Positions 25,585 to 34,588 of a stretch of DNA of 64,000 nt are shown here, piece by piece. The notes beneath the pieces were generated by a model. That model was not told the DNA's origin, made no database searches, and was given only the letters and a program-made list of their open reading frames with translations. Location of the stretch: contig NZ_CP077291.1 in NCBI RefSeq assembly GCF_019048065.1, positions 558,001 to 622,000 of the forward strand. Reading direction: 5' to 3'. The first letter of the stretch is position 1; each line of letters begins with the position of its first letter. Both the position numbers and the translations under genes were made by a program. The stretch is from Citrobacter farmeri. Its GTDB lineage: Bacteria > Pseudomonadota > Gammaproteobacteria > Enterobacterales > Enterobacteriaceae.

Positions 25585-25594
25585 CTATATATAG
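25585..25594. promoter_or_regulatory. NrdR-type box, gene-distal
   Basis: CTATATATAG is a perfect palindrome; read on the nrdD strand it is CACTATATATAG, close to the NrdR consensus core. It pairs with the palindrome at 25554 at 31 bp centre to centre. Confidence 0.65.
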
Positions 25595-25607
25595 TGATTT
25601 GCATCAA
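25594..25607. promoter_or_regulatory. FNR-type box upstream of nrdD (proximal)
   Basis: GTGATTTGCATCAA matches TTGAT-N4-ATCAA at 9 of 10 defined positions. A second, weaker box is centred exactly 31 bp further upstream, the same spacing as recalled for the two FNR sites of the E. coli nrdDG promoter. Confidence 0.7.
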
Positions 25608-25624
25608 AAGTGTTTGCGATTTTT

Positions 25625-25638
25625 TTGATATAGCGCAA
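25625..25638. promoter_or_regulatory. FNR-type box upstream of nrdD (distal)
   Basis: TTGATATAGCGCAA matches the FNR consensus at 8 of 10 defined positions. It is the distal partner of the site at 25594. The remaining 25639-25796 stretch carries only a weak dyad (TACCCGG ... CCGGGTA) downstream of treC, and no gene. Confidence 0.6.
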
Positions 25639-25796
25639 GGTAAAAAGCAGAGCGTACAGTTGGCGGGCGTTATAGCGATTGTAAATTGTGATAGAGAAAA
25701 ATCTGATTATTTATTCAGCAAAAACAGTGAGCTAAGCCAGGGAGAGGGATTCTACCCGGGAAGTCATCCTTCTCCGGGTAAGAGGGGGTCTACCGA

Positions 25797-27452
25797 TTAC
25801 TTTTGTAGCCACCAGATGGCTTCGAAAGGCCGCAGCGTCATTGCTGTTGGTCGCGGAGAAACTTCATCATAGTTGTGCATCAGTACCTGCCAGTTACCAC
25901 GGCACGATTCCGGCAGCCAGGCCTGACATTCGCCGCTCAGGTTGGCAATGACCAGCAGCGTTTGCCCCTGCCATTCGCGGCGATAGCACCAGAGATTCGG
26001 GCTGTCTGGCAACAGATCCTGATAGTCGCCCCAGGTGAGTACCGGTTCTGATTTGCGTAGCGCGATCAGCCGCTGATAGGTGTAAAACACCGATGCGTTG
26101 TCACCGAGCGCGTTCTCCACGTTGATGTCCGTGTAGTTATCACACAGGGGGATCCACGGTTCGCCCTGGCTGAAACCTGCGTTCTTGCGGTTATCCCATT
26201 GCATCGGCGTACGACTGTTGTCGCGGGATTTACTGGCCAGGATTGCCAGCAGTTCACTGGCATCGCGCCCCTCAGCCCGTAGCTCAGCGAACATGTTATG
26301 GCTTTCCACATCACGGTAGTCGGTGATCCGGGTGAAGTGCGGGTTGGTCATGCCGATCTCTTCACCCTGGTAGATGTACGGCGTCCCCTGCATGCCGTGC
26401 AGCACCATCGCCAGCATTTTCGCTGCCGGCACCCGATATTCACCTTCATCGCCAAAGCGCGACACGATACGCGGCTGATCGTGGTTACACCAGAACAGCG
26501 CATTCCACGCAACGTTGTGCATCCCTTGCTGCCAGTGGCGGAACAGGGTTTTCAGCGCGACAAAATCGGGCTTTGCCAGCGTCCATTTCTCTCCGTCAGG
26601 ATAATCGACCTTCAGGTGATGAAAATTGAAGGTCATCGACAGTTCGCTGCCGTCCAGCGCGGCGTAGCGCTGGCAGTGTTCCAGCGTGGTGGAGGACATC
26701 TCACCGACCGTCATTAGCTTGCGCGGCGTAAAGACGTCACGGTTCATCTCGTGCAGAAATTCATGCGCCCGTGGCCCATCGGTATAAAAACGGCGACCGT
26801 CGCCGTCAAGGTCATTGGGGAAGCGCTGATCTTTGGAGATCAGATTGACGACGTCCAGGCGCAGGCCATCCACGCCGCGATCGGCCCAGAATTCGCAGAC
26901 TTTTTTCAGCTCGGCGCGAACGGCGGGGTTTTCCCAGTTCAGGTCCGCCTGTTCCGGGGCGAACAGATGCAGATAATACTGTTCGCTCTGTGCATGCCAT
27001 TGCCAGGCGTTGCCGCCAAATTTGGAACGCCAGTTGTTGGGCAGCGTATCGGGCGCGCCGTCGCGCCAGATGTAAAATTCGCGATACGGGCTGTCTTTAT
27101 CGAGCGCTTCACGAAACCAGGCGTGCTGCGTGGAGGTGTGATTAAACACCATATCGAGAATAATGCGGATACCGCGAGCTTTTGCCTGGGCGACCAGTTC
27201 GTCGAAGTCATCCAGCGTACCGTAGGCGGGATCGATTGCCGTGTAGTTGGCAACATCGTAACCATTATCCACCTGCGGCGAGATATAGAACGGTGTCAGC
27301 CAGATGGCATCCACGCCCAGTTTATGCAGATAGTCGAGGCGTTGAGTCACGCCGCGTAAATCACCGGTGCCGCTGCCGGTCGTATCCTGAAAGCTCCTGG
27401 GATAAATCTGGTAGATAACGCCGTTTTGCCACCAGTGGGGAAGGGTATTCAT
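25797..27452 (-). CDS. treC: Trehalose-6-phosphate hydrolase TreC
   Basis: A 551-residue alpha-amylase-family (GH13) enzyme that splits trehalose 6-phosphate to glucose and glucose 6-phosphate in the cytoplasm. Family regions seen are YQIYPRSFQDT at the start, DMVFNHTS near residue 100, GLRLDVVN with the nucleophile Asp near residue 200, the acid Glu in TVGEMSS, and NHDQPR. The start MNTLPHWW is chosen for its match to the E. coli length; an upstream ATG would run into the spacer. It is second in treBC. Confidence 0.96.
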   Translation of the reverse strand: MNTLPHWWQNGVIYQIYPRSFQDTTGSGTGDLRGVTQRLDYLHKLGVDAIWLTPFYISPQVDNGYDVANYTAIDPAYGTLDDFDELVAQAKARGIRIILDMVFNHTSTQHAWFREALDKDSPYREFYIWRDGAPDTLPNNWRSKFGGNAWQWHAQSEQYYLHLFAPEQADLNWENPAVRAELKKVCEFWADRGVDGLRLDVVNLISKDQRFPNDLDGDGRRFYTDGPRAHEFLHEMNRDVFTPRKLMTVGEMSSTTLEHCQRYAALDGSELSMTFNFHHLKVDYPDGEKWTLAKPDFVALKTLFRHWQQGMHNVAWNALFWCNHDQPRIVSRFGDEGEYRVPAAKMLAMVLHGMQGTPYIYQGEEIGMTNPHFTRITDYRDVESHNMFAELRAEGRDASELLAILASKSRDNSRTPMQWDNRKNAGFSQGEPWIPLCDNYTDINVENALGDNASVFYTYQRLIALRKSEPVLTWGDYQDLLPDSPNLWCYRREWQGQTLLVIANLSGECQAWLPESCRGNWQVLMHNYDEVSPRPTAMTLRPFEAIWWLQK

Positions 27453-27499
27453 AGTCAATTCCTGGTTATGCGAGGGGCGCAATGGCGCCCCGAATAAAA

Positions 27500-28921
27500 T
27501 CAAACAATCTGCAACGTGCCCTGGCGGTATTTACGCTGGTAGACCACGGAGGTCAGCACGATCGGGATGACAATGGCGATCGCCATCGCGACGGCATACA
27601 CCTGCCAGTAAGTCGGTTGGATGGAGAGAATACCCGGCAAGCCGCCGACACCGATGCCGTTCGCCATCACCCCGTACAGGCCGCAGAGCAGCCCGGCAAG
27701 GCCGGAACCAACCATCGCGCAGAGCATCGGGAAGCGGTATTTCAGGTTGATACCGTACATTGCCGGCTCAGTGACCCCCAGATAGGCGGAGATTGCGGCA
27801 GGAACGGAAATCTCGCGTTCGTTCTGTTTACGGCTGGCGATAATAATGCCCACCACAGCGGACGCCTGTGCGATGTTGGAAAGGGCAATCAGCGGCCATA
27901 CCGGGGTTCCCCCCATGCTCTGGATCATCTGCATATCGATGGCGAGCGTGGTCTGATGCACACCGGTAATCACCAGCGGGGCATACAGGAAGCCGAATAG
28001 CGCAGCGCCAATCGGGGCGAAACTGCCGGTCATCAGATGGCGAACCGCAAACGCCACGCCGTCGCCAATCATGCGGCCAAACGGACCGATCAGCGCATGG
28101 GCGAGGAATACGGCGAGGATCAGCGAACACACTGGCACCACCACGAGGTACAGATAATCCGGCACGATGCGCTTCAGGCGCGTTTCAATCACCCCCAGCG
28201 CCAGACCGGCCAGCAGTGCCGGAATGACCTGTGCCTGATAACCCACTTTCGCGATGGTGAACAGGCCAAAGTTCCACACGTCCGGTACCTGTTGCCCCAG
28301 CAGATAAGCGTTCATTAACTGTGGCGATACCAGCGTGACGCCAAGCACGATGCCGAGGATCGGCGTGCCGCCCATTTTTTTCACCGCCGACCAGCAGATA
28401 CCCACTGGCAGGTAGAAGAAGATGGCTTCGCCAATCAACCACAGGAAGTCATAAATCGTTTTCAGCGCCGGATACATCTGCGCCAGCGTCTGCCCGTTGC
28501 TCATCGGCAGGTCGCCAATGACGTTACGAAAACCTAAAATCAGGCCCCCGCTAATCAGCGCCGGCAGCAGCGGGAAGAAGATTTCCGCGAAGTGGGAGAT
28601 CAGTTGCTCATGCCATTTCATGTTCTGGCGAGCCGCTTTTTTCGCCTGCTCTTTATCGGCATGCGCCTGTCCGGTTGTCGCCAGCAGCGCCTTGTAATAG
28701 TCGCCAACGTCGGTGCCAATCACCACCTGGAACTGACCGGCGTTGGTAAAACAGCCTTTGACCATCGGTAATTCTTCGATTTCTTTCGGTCTGGCGTTGG
28801 CTGGCTGATTCAGTACAAAGCGCAGGCGCGTAATACAGTGACTCACTGTGGCAATATTCTCTCGCCCGCCTACCAACTCTATCAGCCGATCAATATCCGC
28901 TTGTTTAACTTTGCTCATCAT
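27500..28921 (-). CDS. treB: Trehalose-specific PTS enzyme IIBC TreB
   Basis: A 473-residue PTS permease. The N-terminal EIIB domain has the phosphorylated Cys29 in SHCITRLRF, and the EIIC domain spans residues of about 110-470 with some ten membrane helices, including GITEPAMYG-like GVTEPAMYGI. It imports trehalose as trehalose 6-phosphate using the glucose EIIA (Crr). It lies directly upstream of treC. A perfect TreR palindrome precedes it by about 80 bp. Confidence 0.97.
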   Translation of the reverse strand: MMSKVKQADIDRLIELVGGRENIATVSHCITRLRFVLNQPANARPKEIEELPMVKGCFTNAGQFQVVIGTDVGDYYKALLATTGQAHADKEQAKKAARQNMKWHEQLISHFAEIFFPLLPALISGGLILGFRNVIGDLPMSNGQTLAQMYPALKTIYDFLWLIGEAIFFYLPVGICWSAVKKMGGTPILGIVLGVTLVSPQLMNAYLLGQQVPDVWNFGLFTIAKVGYQAQVIPALLAGLALGVIETRLKRIVPDYLYLVVVPVCSLILAVFLAHALIGPFGRMIGDGVAFAVRHLMTGSFAPIGAALFGFLYAPLVITGVHQTTLAIDMQMIQSMGGTPVWPLIALSNIAQASAVVGIIIASRKQNEREISVPAAISAYLGVTEPAMYGINLKYRFPMLCAMVGSGLAGLLCGLYGVMANGIGVGGLPGILSIQPTYWQVYAVAMAIAIVIPIVLTSVVYQRKYRQGTLQIV

Positions 28922-29001
28922 GAAGCCTCATGGCGATGACTGTGAAAAAGGGGTTGTTTTGCGATGGGCACAGAGTATATCCGGGATAATAAATTAAAAA
29001 T

Positions 29002-29013
29002 GGGAACGTTCCC
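29002..29013. promoter_or_regulatory. TreR operator upstream of treB
   Basis: GGGAACGTTCCC is a perfect 12-bp palindrome of the LacI/GalR type in the treR-treB gap. TreR is encoded next to it, and a TreR site at this place is known in E. coli. Confidence 0.85.
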
Positions 29014-29064
29014 GAAACGCAGCGAAGATCACAAATTATCGTTCAGAAAGCGATCGGCAATGCG

Positions 29065-30012
29065 TCAGGAAAGGGTGGAAGGAATGACGATCTGGCGCAG
29101 ATCGCTGCGTCCGTTGATCTGCTCGATCAGCTGTGCAGCGGCCTGGCGTCCGGCCTCGGCATAGCCGGGATCGACCGTGACGATCTCCGGATGCAGGAAT
29201 TTCATCAGCGGCGTATTACCGACACTCGCCAGTTGCAGGTTATCGATCCGCTGTTCCTGCAAATACTTACTGGCGCCGAGTGCGAGCGTATCCGTGGCGC
29301 AAACCAGCGCGGTAGTGTCCGGTGCCATTACGCTTGCGGCATGCTCATAGCCTTGCTTCATCGCCAGTCCAGGCAGGGCAGCGACGGGATGTAGCTTATG
29401 TTGCTTGCAAAAGGCGAGATAGGCGTCATGGCGGCGCTTTCCGGTGGTGACGTCACTGTGCGGAACGCCGAGAAAACTGATGTGGCGATGTCCCTGATCG
29501 TAGAGGTGCTGCATCAGGATTTTAATCGCCCCGTCGTCGTCATAGCAGACGGAAGCAAAGCCTTTCGCATCACGTGCCAGCAGCACCAGCGATGCCTGCC
29601 ACGGGGCGATCATCACGTCTGTGATGCCGGTAAAACCAAACAGCACTACGCCGTCGATGTTGCGGCGTTTCAGCATTCCCAGGTGCTCTTCCACTTTTTC
29701 CGGAGAAAACTGACTTTCCATCATGATCGGATCGTAACCCTGCTCATAAAACACCGGCAGCATCGTCTGTACGGCAAGGTTTTCTGATAATGAGTCGAGG
29801 CGGGTCACAATAATGGCGACCACTTTATCGCTTTGGCCGCGCATGGCGCGGGCCGAACGAGAGGGAGAAAATCCGTGCTGATTCATCACTGCTTCGACAC
29901 GCTCGCGGGTCCGTTCACTGACGCCGCTTTCGTTGTTGAGCACACGGGAAACGGTGGATTTTCCCACGCCGCTTAAGCGGGCGATGTCTTTGATTGTCAG
30001 CCGATTTTGCAT
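29065..30012 (-). CDS. treR: Trehalose operon repressor TreR
   Basis: A 315-residue LacI-family repressor with an N-terminal HTH (TIKDIARLSGVGKSTVSRVLN) and a ligand domain that binds trehalose 6-phosphate as inducer. The start MQNRLTIK is used because it agrees with E. coli TreR; an in-frame ATG six codons upstream is less likely. It represses treBC through the palindrome at 29002. Confidence 0.96.
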   Translation of the reverse strand: MQNRLTIKDIARLSGVGKSTVSRVLNNESGVSERTRERVEAVMNQHGFSPSRSARAMRGQSDKVVAIIVTRLDSLSENLAVQTMLPVFYEQGYDPIMMESQFSPEKVEEHLGMLKRRNIDGVVLFGFTGITDVMIAPWQASLVLLARDAKGFASVCYDDDGAIKILMQHLYDQGHRHISFLGVPHSDVTTGKRRHDAYLAFCKQHKLHPVAALPGLAMKQGYEHAASVMAPDTTALVCATDTLALGASKYLQEQRIDNLQLASVGNTPLMKFLHPEIVTVDPGYAEAGRQAAAQLIEQINGRSDLRQIVIPSTLS

Positions 30013-30171
30013 CCTGTTTTCCCGTGGCACGCAGCAAAAGATGATAAGAGGGTAACTTTACTTGTAGAAACCTCAATGGGCAAAGTCTGGTTTATACGTT
30101 TCATCCGTCGCGCTGCTTCTGTGTTGGCGTCGTTTATTCACTTGCCGCCAGGATGCGCCCGAATGATTTTG

Positions 30172-30188
30172 TGTATATGTTTTGTTTA
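30172..30188 (+). promoter_or_regulatory. PhoP box of the mgtA promoter
   Basis: TGTATA-N5-TGTTTA fits the PhoP direct repeat. A -10 element TATTAT follows after 12 bases (30201-30206), the spacing usual for PhoP-activated promoters. It predicts induction of mgtA at low magnesium by PhoPQ. Confidence 0.78.
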
Positions 30189-30206
30189 ATTGCCGGGGGG
30201 TATTAT

Positions 30207-30483
30207 AACGCTATAGATGCCACAAATATTATGATCTACAACTTATAATCTGCGGGCTAAATCATTCACTTACCGGAGGCTTTATGGATCCCGATCCCAC
30301 CCCTCTCCCGAAATGGAGAACACGTTCTTTCCGGTAAGCCTGCCCTTCGCTGTCTTACCGGTGATGTAAGACAGTGACGCGTTAACGTCCCTGTTGAAGA
30401 AAATCATGTTACCTGTCAGGTAAGGCTTTGCCACGCCTGAAGGATATTTCTGCGCCCAGTCTGTTGGCGCGGAGGGACTGCCT
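30207..30483 (+). promoter_or_regulatory. mgtA 5' leader with magnesium- and proline-responsive control
   Basis: The stretch between the inferred start of transcription (about 30213) and mgtA is about 270 nt and contains the mgtL reading frame followed by complementary segments, such as CTGTCTTACCGGTGATGTAAGACAG (written here only by its ends, CTGTCTTAC and GTAAGACAG, 30349-30373). This is the layout of the Salmonella mgtA leader, in which mgtL translation decides whether transcription continues. The second hairpin GTTACCTGTCAGGTAA lies at 30408-30423. Confidence 0.7.
30284..30337 (+). CDS. mgtL: mgtA leader peptide MgtL
   Basis: A 17-codon reading frame, MDPDPTPLPKWRTRSFR, preceded by a GGAGG ribosome binding site. 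The proline codons at 3, 5, 7 and 9 are the same as in the known MgtL, which makes translation sensitive to proline and magnesium. The C-terminal half differs in sequence from the Salmonella peptide but keeps its length and basic charge. Confidence 0.88.
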   Translation: MDPDPTPLPKWRTRSFR

Positions 30484-33192
30484 ATGTTTAAAAATATCAC
30501 TCGCCAGCTGTTTGCCCGGCTTGGCCGCCATCTGCCCGATCGCCTGGTGCATCGCGATCCGTTACCCAATGCACAGTCGATTGCCAGCACCCCGATGCCT
30601 TCTTCACTGAGCGAACACTGCCTGAAAGTGGCCGTGATGGATGAAAAGACGTTGTGGAAAACGTTTAATGCGCATCCGGAAGGACTCACTGCGGCAGAGG
30701 TGAACGCCGCCCGCGAACAACACGGTGAAAACCTTCTGCCTACCCAGAAACCGTCACCGTGGTGGAAGCATCTGTGGGTCTGCTATCGTAACCCGTTCAA
30801 TATCTTACTGACCCTGCTGGGGGCGATCTCGTATGCCACCGAGGATCTCTTCGCCGCCGGGGTAATAGCCCTGATGGTGGTCATCTCCACACTGCTTAAT
30901 TTTGTCCAGGAAGCGCGTTCCACCAAAGCGGCAGACGCGCTGAAAGCGATGGTCAGCAACACCTCGACGGTGCTGCGGGTCATCAATGATAAAGGGGAAA
31001 ACGGCTGGGTTGAGCTGCCTGGCGATCAGCTGGTGCCCGGCGACATTATCAAGCTGTCGGCGGGGGATATGATCCCGGCCGATCTGCGGGTGATTCAGGC
31101 GCGGGATCTGTTTATCGCCCAGGCATCGTTAACCGGCGAATCGCTGCCGGTGGAGAAAGTGGCAAACACCCGCGACGTTAATCAAAGTAACCCGCTTGAG
31201 TGCGACACCCTCTGCTTTATGGGAGCCAACGTGGTGAGCGGCACGGCGCAGGCGATGGTGATCGCCACCGGCGCTCATACCTGGTTTGGTCAACTGGCGG
31301 GGCGCGTCAGCGAACAGGAAAGCGAGCAGAACGCCTTTCAGAAGGGGATCGGCCGCGTCAGCATGCTGTTGATTCGCTTTATGCTGGTGATGGCCCCGGT
31401 GGTATTGCTCATTAACGGTTATACCAAAGGCGACTGGTGGGAAGCAGCGCTGTTTGCGCTCTCCGTCGCCGTGGGTCTGACGCCGGAAATGCTGCCGATG
31501 ATTGTTACTTCGACGTTGGCGCGCGGCGCGGTAAAACTGTCGAAGCAAAAAGTGATCGTCAAACATCTGGATGCAATTCAGAACTTCGGCGCGATGGATG
31601 TTCTGTGCACCGATAAAACCGGCACGCTGACCCAGGATAAAATCGTGCTGGAGAATCATACGGATATCTCCGGTAAACCCAGTGAACGTGTTCTGCATGC
31701 CGCGTGGCTGAACAGCCATTATCAGACCGGGCTGAAAAACCTGCTGGATACCGCCGTGCTGGAAGGCGTTGATGAAGGGGCCGCGCGCGAGTTGTCTACC
31801 CGCTGGCAGAAAATTGATGAGATCCCGTTTGATTTTGAGCGCCGCCGGATGTCGGTGGTGGTGGCAGAAGAGACGAATGTCCATCAACTGGTGTGCAAAG
31901 GCGCGTTGCAGGAGATCCTCAGCGTCTGTACGCAGGTGCGCCATAACGGCGAAATTGTCCCGCTGGATGACAACATGCTGCGACGGGTGAAGCGCGTGAC
32001 TGACACGCTGAACCGTCAGGGGCTGCGCGTCGTTGCCGTGGCGACCAAATATCTGCCGGCACGGGAAGGCGATTACCAGCGTATTGATGAATCCGATCTG
32101 ATCCTTGAAGGCTACATTGCCTTCCTCGATCCGCCGAAGGAGACTACCGCGCCCGCCCTGAAGGCGCTTAACGCCAGTGGCATCACCGTGAAGATCCTGA
32201 CCGGTGACAGCGAACTGGTGGCTGCGAAGGTGTGCCATGAGGTGGGCCTGGACGCCGGAGAAGTGATTGTCGGGAACGAGATCGAAGGCATGAGCGACGA
32301 CGCGCTCGCCGCATTGGCCCAGCGTACCACGCTGTTTGCACGCCTGACGCCGATGCATAAAGAGCGGATCGTCCGGCTGCTCAAACGCGAAGGGCACGTG
32401 GTGGGCTTTATGGGCGACGGCATCAATGACGCGCCGGCGCTGCGCGCGGCGGATATCGGCATTTCGGTGGATGGTGCGGTAGACATCGCCCGTGAAGCGG
32501 CTGATATTATCCTGCTGGAAAAGAGCCTGATGGTGCTGGAAGAGGGCGTGATTGAAGGGCGCCGTACGTTCTCCAATATGCTGAAGTACATCAAAATGAC
32601 CGCCAGTTCTAACTTTGGTAACGTCTTTAGCGTGCTGGTGGCAAGTGCCTTTTTGCCGTTCCTGCCCATGTTGCCGCTGCACTTGCTGATTCAGAACCTG
32701 CTGTACGATGTATCTCAGGTGGCGATCCCGTTTGATAACGTTGATGATGAGCAGATCCAAAAACCACAGCGCTGGAATCCGGCGGATCTGGGTCGCTTCA
32801 TGCTCTTCTTCGGCCCGATCAGCTCCATCTTCGACATTCTGACGTTCTGCCTGATGTGGTGGGTATTCCATGCAAATGTGCCAGAAGCGCAGACGCTGTT
32901 CCAGTCAGGCTGGTTTGTGGTAGGCCTGCTCTCGCAAACGCTGATTGTGCATATGATTCGTACGCGCCGCCTGCCGTTCATCCAGAGTCGCGCCGCCTGG
33001 CCACTGATGCTGATGACGCTGGTGGTAATGGTTGTGGGAATCGCGTTGCCGTTCTCACCGCTGGCAGGTTATCTGCAATTGCAGGCGTTACCGCTGAGTT
33101 ATTTCCCGTGGCTGGTAGCGATTCTGGTGGGATATATGACGTTAACGCAGCTGGTAAAAGGTTTCTATAGCCGCCGCTACGGCTGGCAATAA
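30484..33192 (+). CDS. mgtA: P-type magnesium-importing ATPase MgtA
   Basis: A 902-residue P3B-type ATPase of the inner membrane that imports Mg2+ when it is scarce. The phosphorylated residue is Asp377 in CTDKTGTLTQ; the actuator motif LTGESLPVEK, the KGALQE nucleotide-binding motif and the hinge GDGINDAPALR are all present. Ten membrane helices are expected, with LTPEMLPM in helix 4. Length and sequence follow E. coli MgtA. Its leader carries mgtL. An AATGGCTGC hairpin ends the unit. Confidence 0.97.
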   Translation: MFKNITRQLFARLGRHLPDRLVHRDPLPNAQSIASTPMPSSLSEHCLKVAVMDEKTLWKTFNAHPEGLTAAEVNAAREQHGENLLPTQKPSPWWKHLWVCYRNPFNILLTLLGAISYATEDLFAAGVIALMVVISTLLNFVQEARSTKAADALKAMVSNTSTVLRVINDKGENGWVELPGDQLVPGDIIKLSAGDMIPADLRVIQARDLFIAQASLTGESLPVEKVANTRDVNQSNPLECDTLCFMGANVVSGTAQAMVIATGAHTWFGQLAGRVSEQESEQNAFQKGIGRVSMLLIRFMLVMAPVVLLINGYTKGDWWEAALFALSVAVGLTPEMLPMIVTSTLARGAVKLSKQKVIVKHLDAIQNFGAMDVLCTDKTGTLTQDKIVLENHTDISGKPSERVLHAAWLNSHYQTGLKNLLDTAVLEGVDEGAARELSTRWQKIDEIPFDFERRRMSVVVAEETNVHQLVCKGALQEILSVCTQVRHNGEIVPLDDNMLRRVKRVTDTLNRQGLRVVAVATKYLPAREGDYQRIDESDLILEGYIAFLDPPKETTAPALKALNASGITVKILTGDSELVAAKVCHEVGLDAGEVIVGNEIEGMSDDALAALAQRTTLFARLTPMHKERIVRLLKREGHVVGFMGDGINDAPALRAADIGISVDGAVDIAREAADIILLEKSLMVLEEGVIEGRRTFSNMLKYIKMTASSNFGNVFSVLVASAFLPFLPMLPLHLLIQNLLYDVSQVAIPFDNVDDEQIQKPQRWNPADLGRFMLFFGPISSIFDILTFCLMWWVFHANVPEAQTLFQSGWFVVGLLSQTLIVHMIRTRRLPFIQSRAAWPLMLMTLVVMVVGIALPFSPLAGYLQLQALPLSYFPWLVAILVGYMTLTQLVKGFYSRRYGWQ

Positions 33193-33549
33193 GCGAAAAT
33201 AATGGCTGCTTCGGCAGCCATTTTGCTCTTCACCCTGCAAAGAATATATTCTTTCATTCGCCGTGTTTTATTTTTTTTGAAAAACCAAAGAGGTGTGGTT
33301 GATCACAATTTTAGGCCTCTTCAGAACATCTTTTTTCCAGGAAAAAGACCTTCATTGCAAAAATGAAACAGCGTGCTAAAAAAAATTCCATCCCGCGTCA
33401 TTTTATGAACATAATCATCGTAATAATTTGTTACACCGACTCGTCTGTCCGGGCAATGTCATTCCTTACTGTCCCTTTTAATTAAGGTGGCCCTCTATCC
33501 TGCAAGTCGTTTGTATTAATGAAAATTATAAACCTCTGGAGATGGAAAA
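33193..33549. other. Gap between mgtA and the TRAP operon: terminator and probable promoter
   Basis: A strong hairpin (AATGGCTGC, TTCG loop, GCAGCCATT, then TTT) at 33202-33223 ends mgtA. The rest is AT-rich and must hold the TRAP promoter; I see no confident regulator site. GGAGATGGAAAA is the ribosome binding site of dctP. Confidence 0.65.
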
Positions 33550-34527
33550 ATGAAACTGACCAAAACCTTGTTAAACCTGTGCATGGGTACCGCCTTAGTG
33601 CTGGCCGCCCAGGCGGCGTCTGCACAAACGCTGCGTGCGGCAGATGTCCATCCGGCGGATTATCCGAACGTGGTTGCTGTGAAGCATATGGGCGAAAAAC
33701 TCAGCGCCGCCACTGACGGGCGTCTGGATATTAAAACCTTTCCGGGCGGCGTGCTGGGCGATGAAAAGCAGATGATTGAACAGGCGCAACTGGGCGCAAT
33801 TGATATTATCCGCGTGTCGATGTCTCCGGTTGCCGCAATATTGCCAGAGATTAACGTCTTCACCTTGCCTTATGTCTTCCGTGATGAAGATCACCTGCAC
33901 AAAGTACTGGACGGGGCGATTGGTCAGGAGATCGGCGACAGGCTGACCGCTAACAGTCAGTCCCGACTGGTGTTTCTTGGCTGGATGGATGCCGGAACGC
34001 GTAACCTGATTACCAAGGATCCGGTAGTGAAACCGGAAGACCTGAAGGGAATGAAAATTCGCGTCCAAACCAGCCCGGTATCGATCGATACCTTAAAAGC
34101 CATGGGGGCGAATGCGATCGCAATGGGGACCAGCGAGGTGTTTAGCGGCATGCAAACCGGGGTCATTGATGGCACGGAAAATAACCCACCGACTTTTGTC
34201 GCGCATAACTATTTGCCAGTTGCCAAAAATTACACCTGGAGTAAGCATTTCATTATTCCTGAACTGTTCCTGTTTTCAAAAGCCAAGTGGGACAAGTTGA
34301 AAAAAGAAGATCAGGATTTAATTATTAAACTGGCGAAAGAAGCACAAATTGAGCAGCGTCAACTCTGGCAAGCGTATAACGCGAAATCACTGGAAACGAT
34401 GAAAGCGAATGGTGTGAATTTTCATGATATCGATACGGATTATTTCTATAAAGCCACACAGTCCGTCCGGGATCAATATGGCAAAGACCACCAGGATTTG
34501 ATCAAGCGAATTCAGGATGTGAAGTAA
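33550..34527 (+). CDS. TRAP transporter substrate-binding protein, DctP family
   Basis: A 325-residue periplasmic receptor with a signal peptide ending in AASAQ near residue 26. The DctP fold is recognised by GVLGDEKQMIEQAQLGAIDI, the GMKIRVQTSP segment with the arginine that binds a carboxylate ligand, and GVIDGTENNPP. The ligand is therefore probably an organic or sugar acid; it cannot be named from sequence. It is the first gene of a three-gene TRAP operon and is separated from the next by a strong hairpin, which would raise its level over the membrane parts. Confidence 0.9.
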   Translation: MKLTKTLLNLCMGTALVLAAQAASAQTLRAADVHPADYPNVVAVKHMGEKLSAATDGRLDIKTFPGGVLGDEKQMIEQAQLGAIDIIRVSMSPVAAILPEINVFTLPYVFRDEDHLHKVLDGAIGQEIGDRLTANSQSRLVFLGWMDAGTRNLITKDPVVKPEDLKGMKIRVQTSPVSIDTLKAMGANAIAMGTSEVFSGMQTGVIDGTENNPPTFVAHNYLPVAKNYTWSKHFIIPELFLFSKAKWDKLKKEDQDLIIKLAKEAQIEQRQLWQAYNAKSLETMKANGVNFHDIDTDYFYKATQSVRDQYGKDHQDLIKRIQDVK

Positions 34528-34531
34528 TTCA

Positions 34532-34561
34532 TCAGGCGGGTGACGGAGGTCATCCGCCTGA
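34532..34561 (+). terminator. Intercistronic hairpin after dctP
   Basis: TCAGGCGG and CCGCCTGA, with inner TGAC/GTCA pairing, form a long stem without a T run. It probably stabilises the dctP message relative to the downstream genes. Confidence 0.6.
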
Positions 34562-34588
34562 ATCGGTTATTCGTTCGAGGTGATGATT

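Noticed and set aside
33301..33318. GTGTGGTTGATCACAA before the TRAP operon as a CRP or FNR site.
   Set aside because: The spacer between the TGTG and CACA parts is two bases short for CRP, and the right FNR half-site is absent.
33362..33380. ATGAAACAGCG upstream of the TRAP operon resembles the left half of a KdgR box.
   Set aside because: The right half does not match (GTGCTA in place of GTTTCA), so it is not a usable site on its own.
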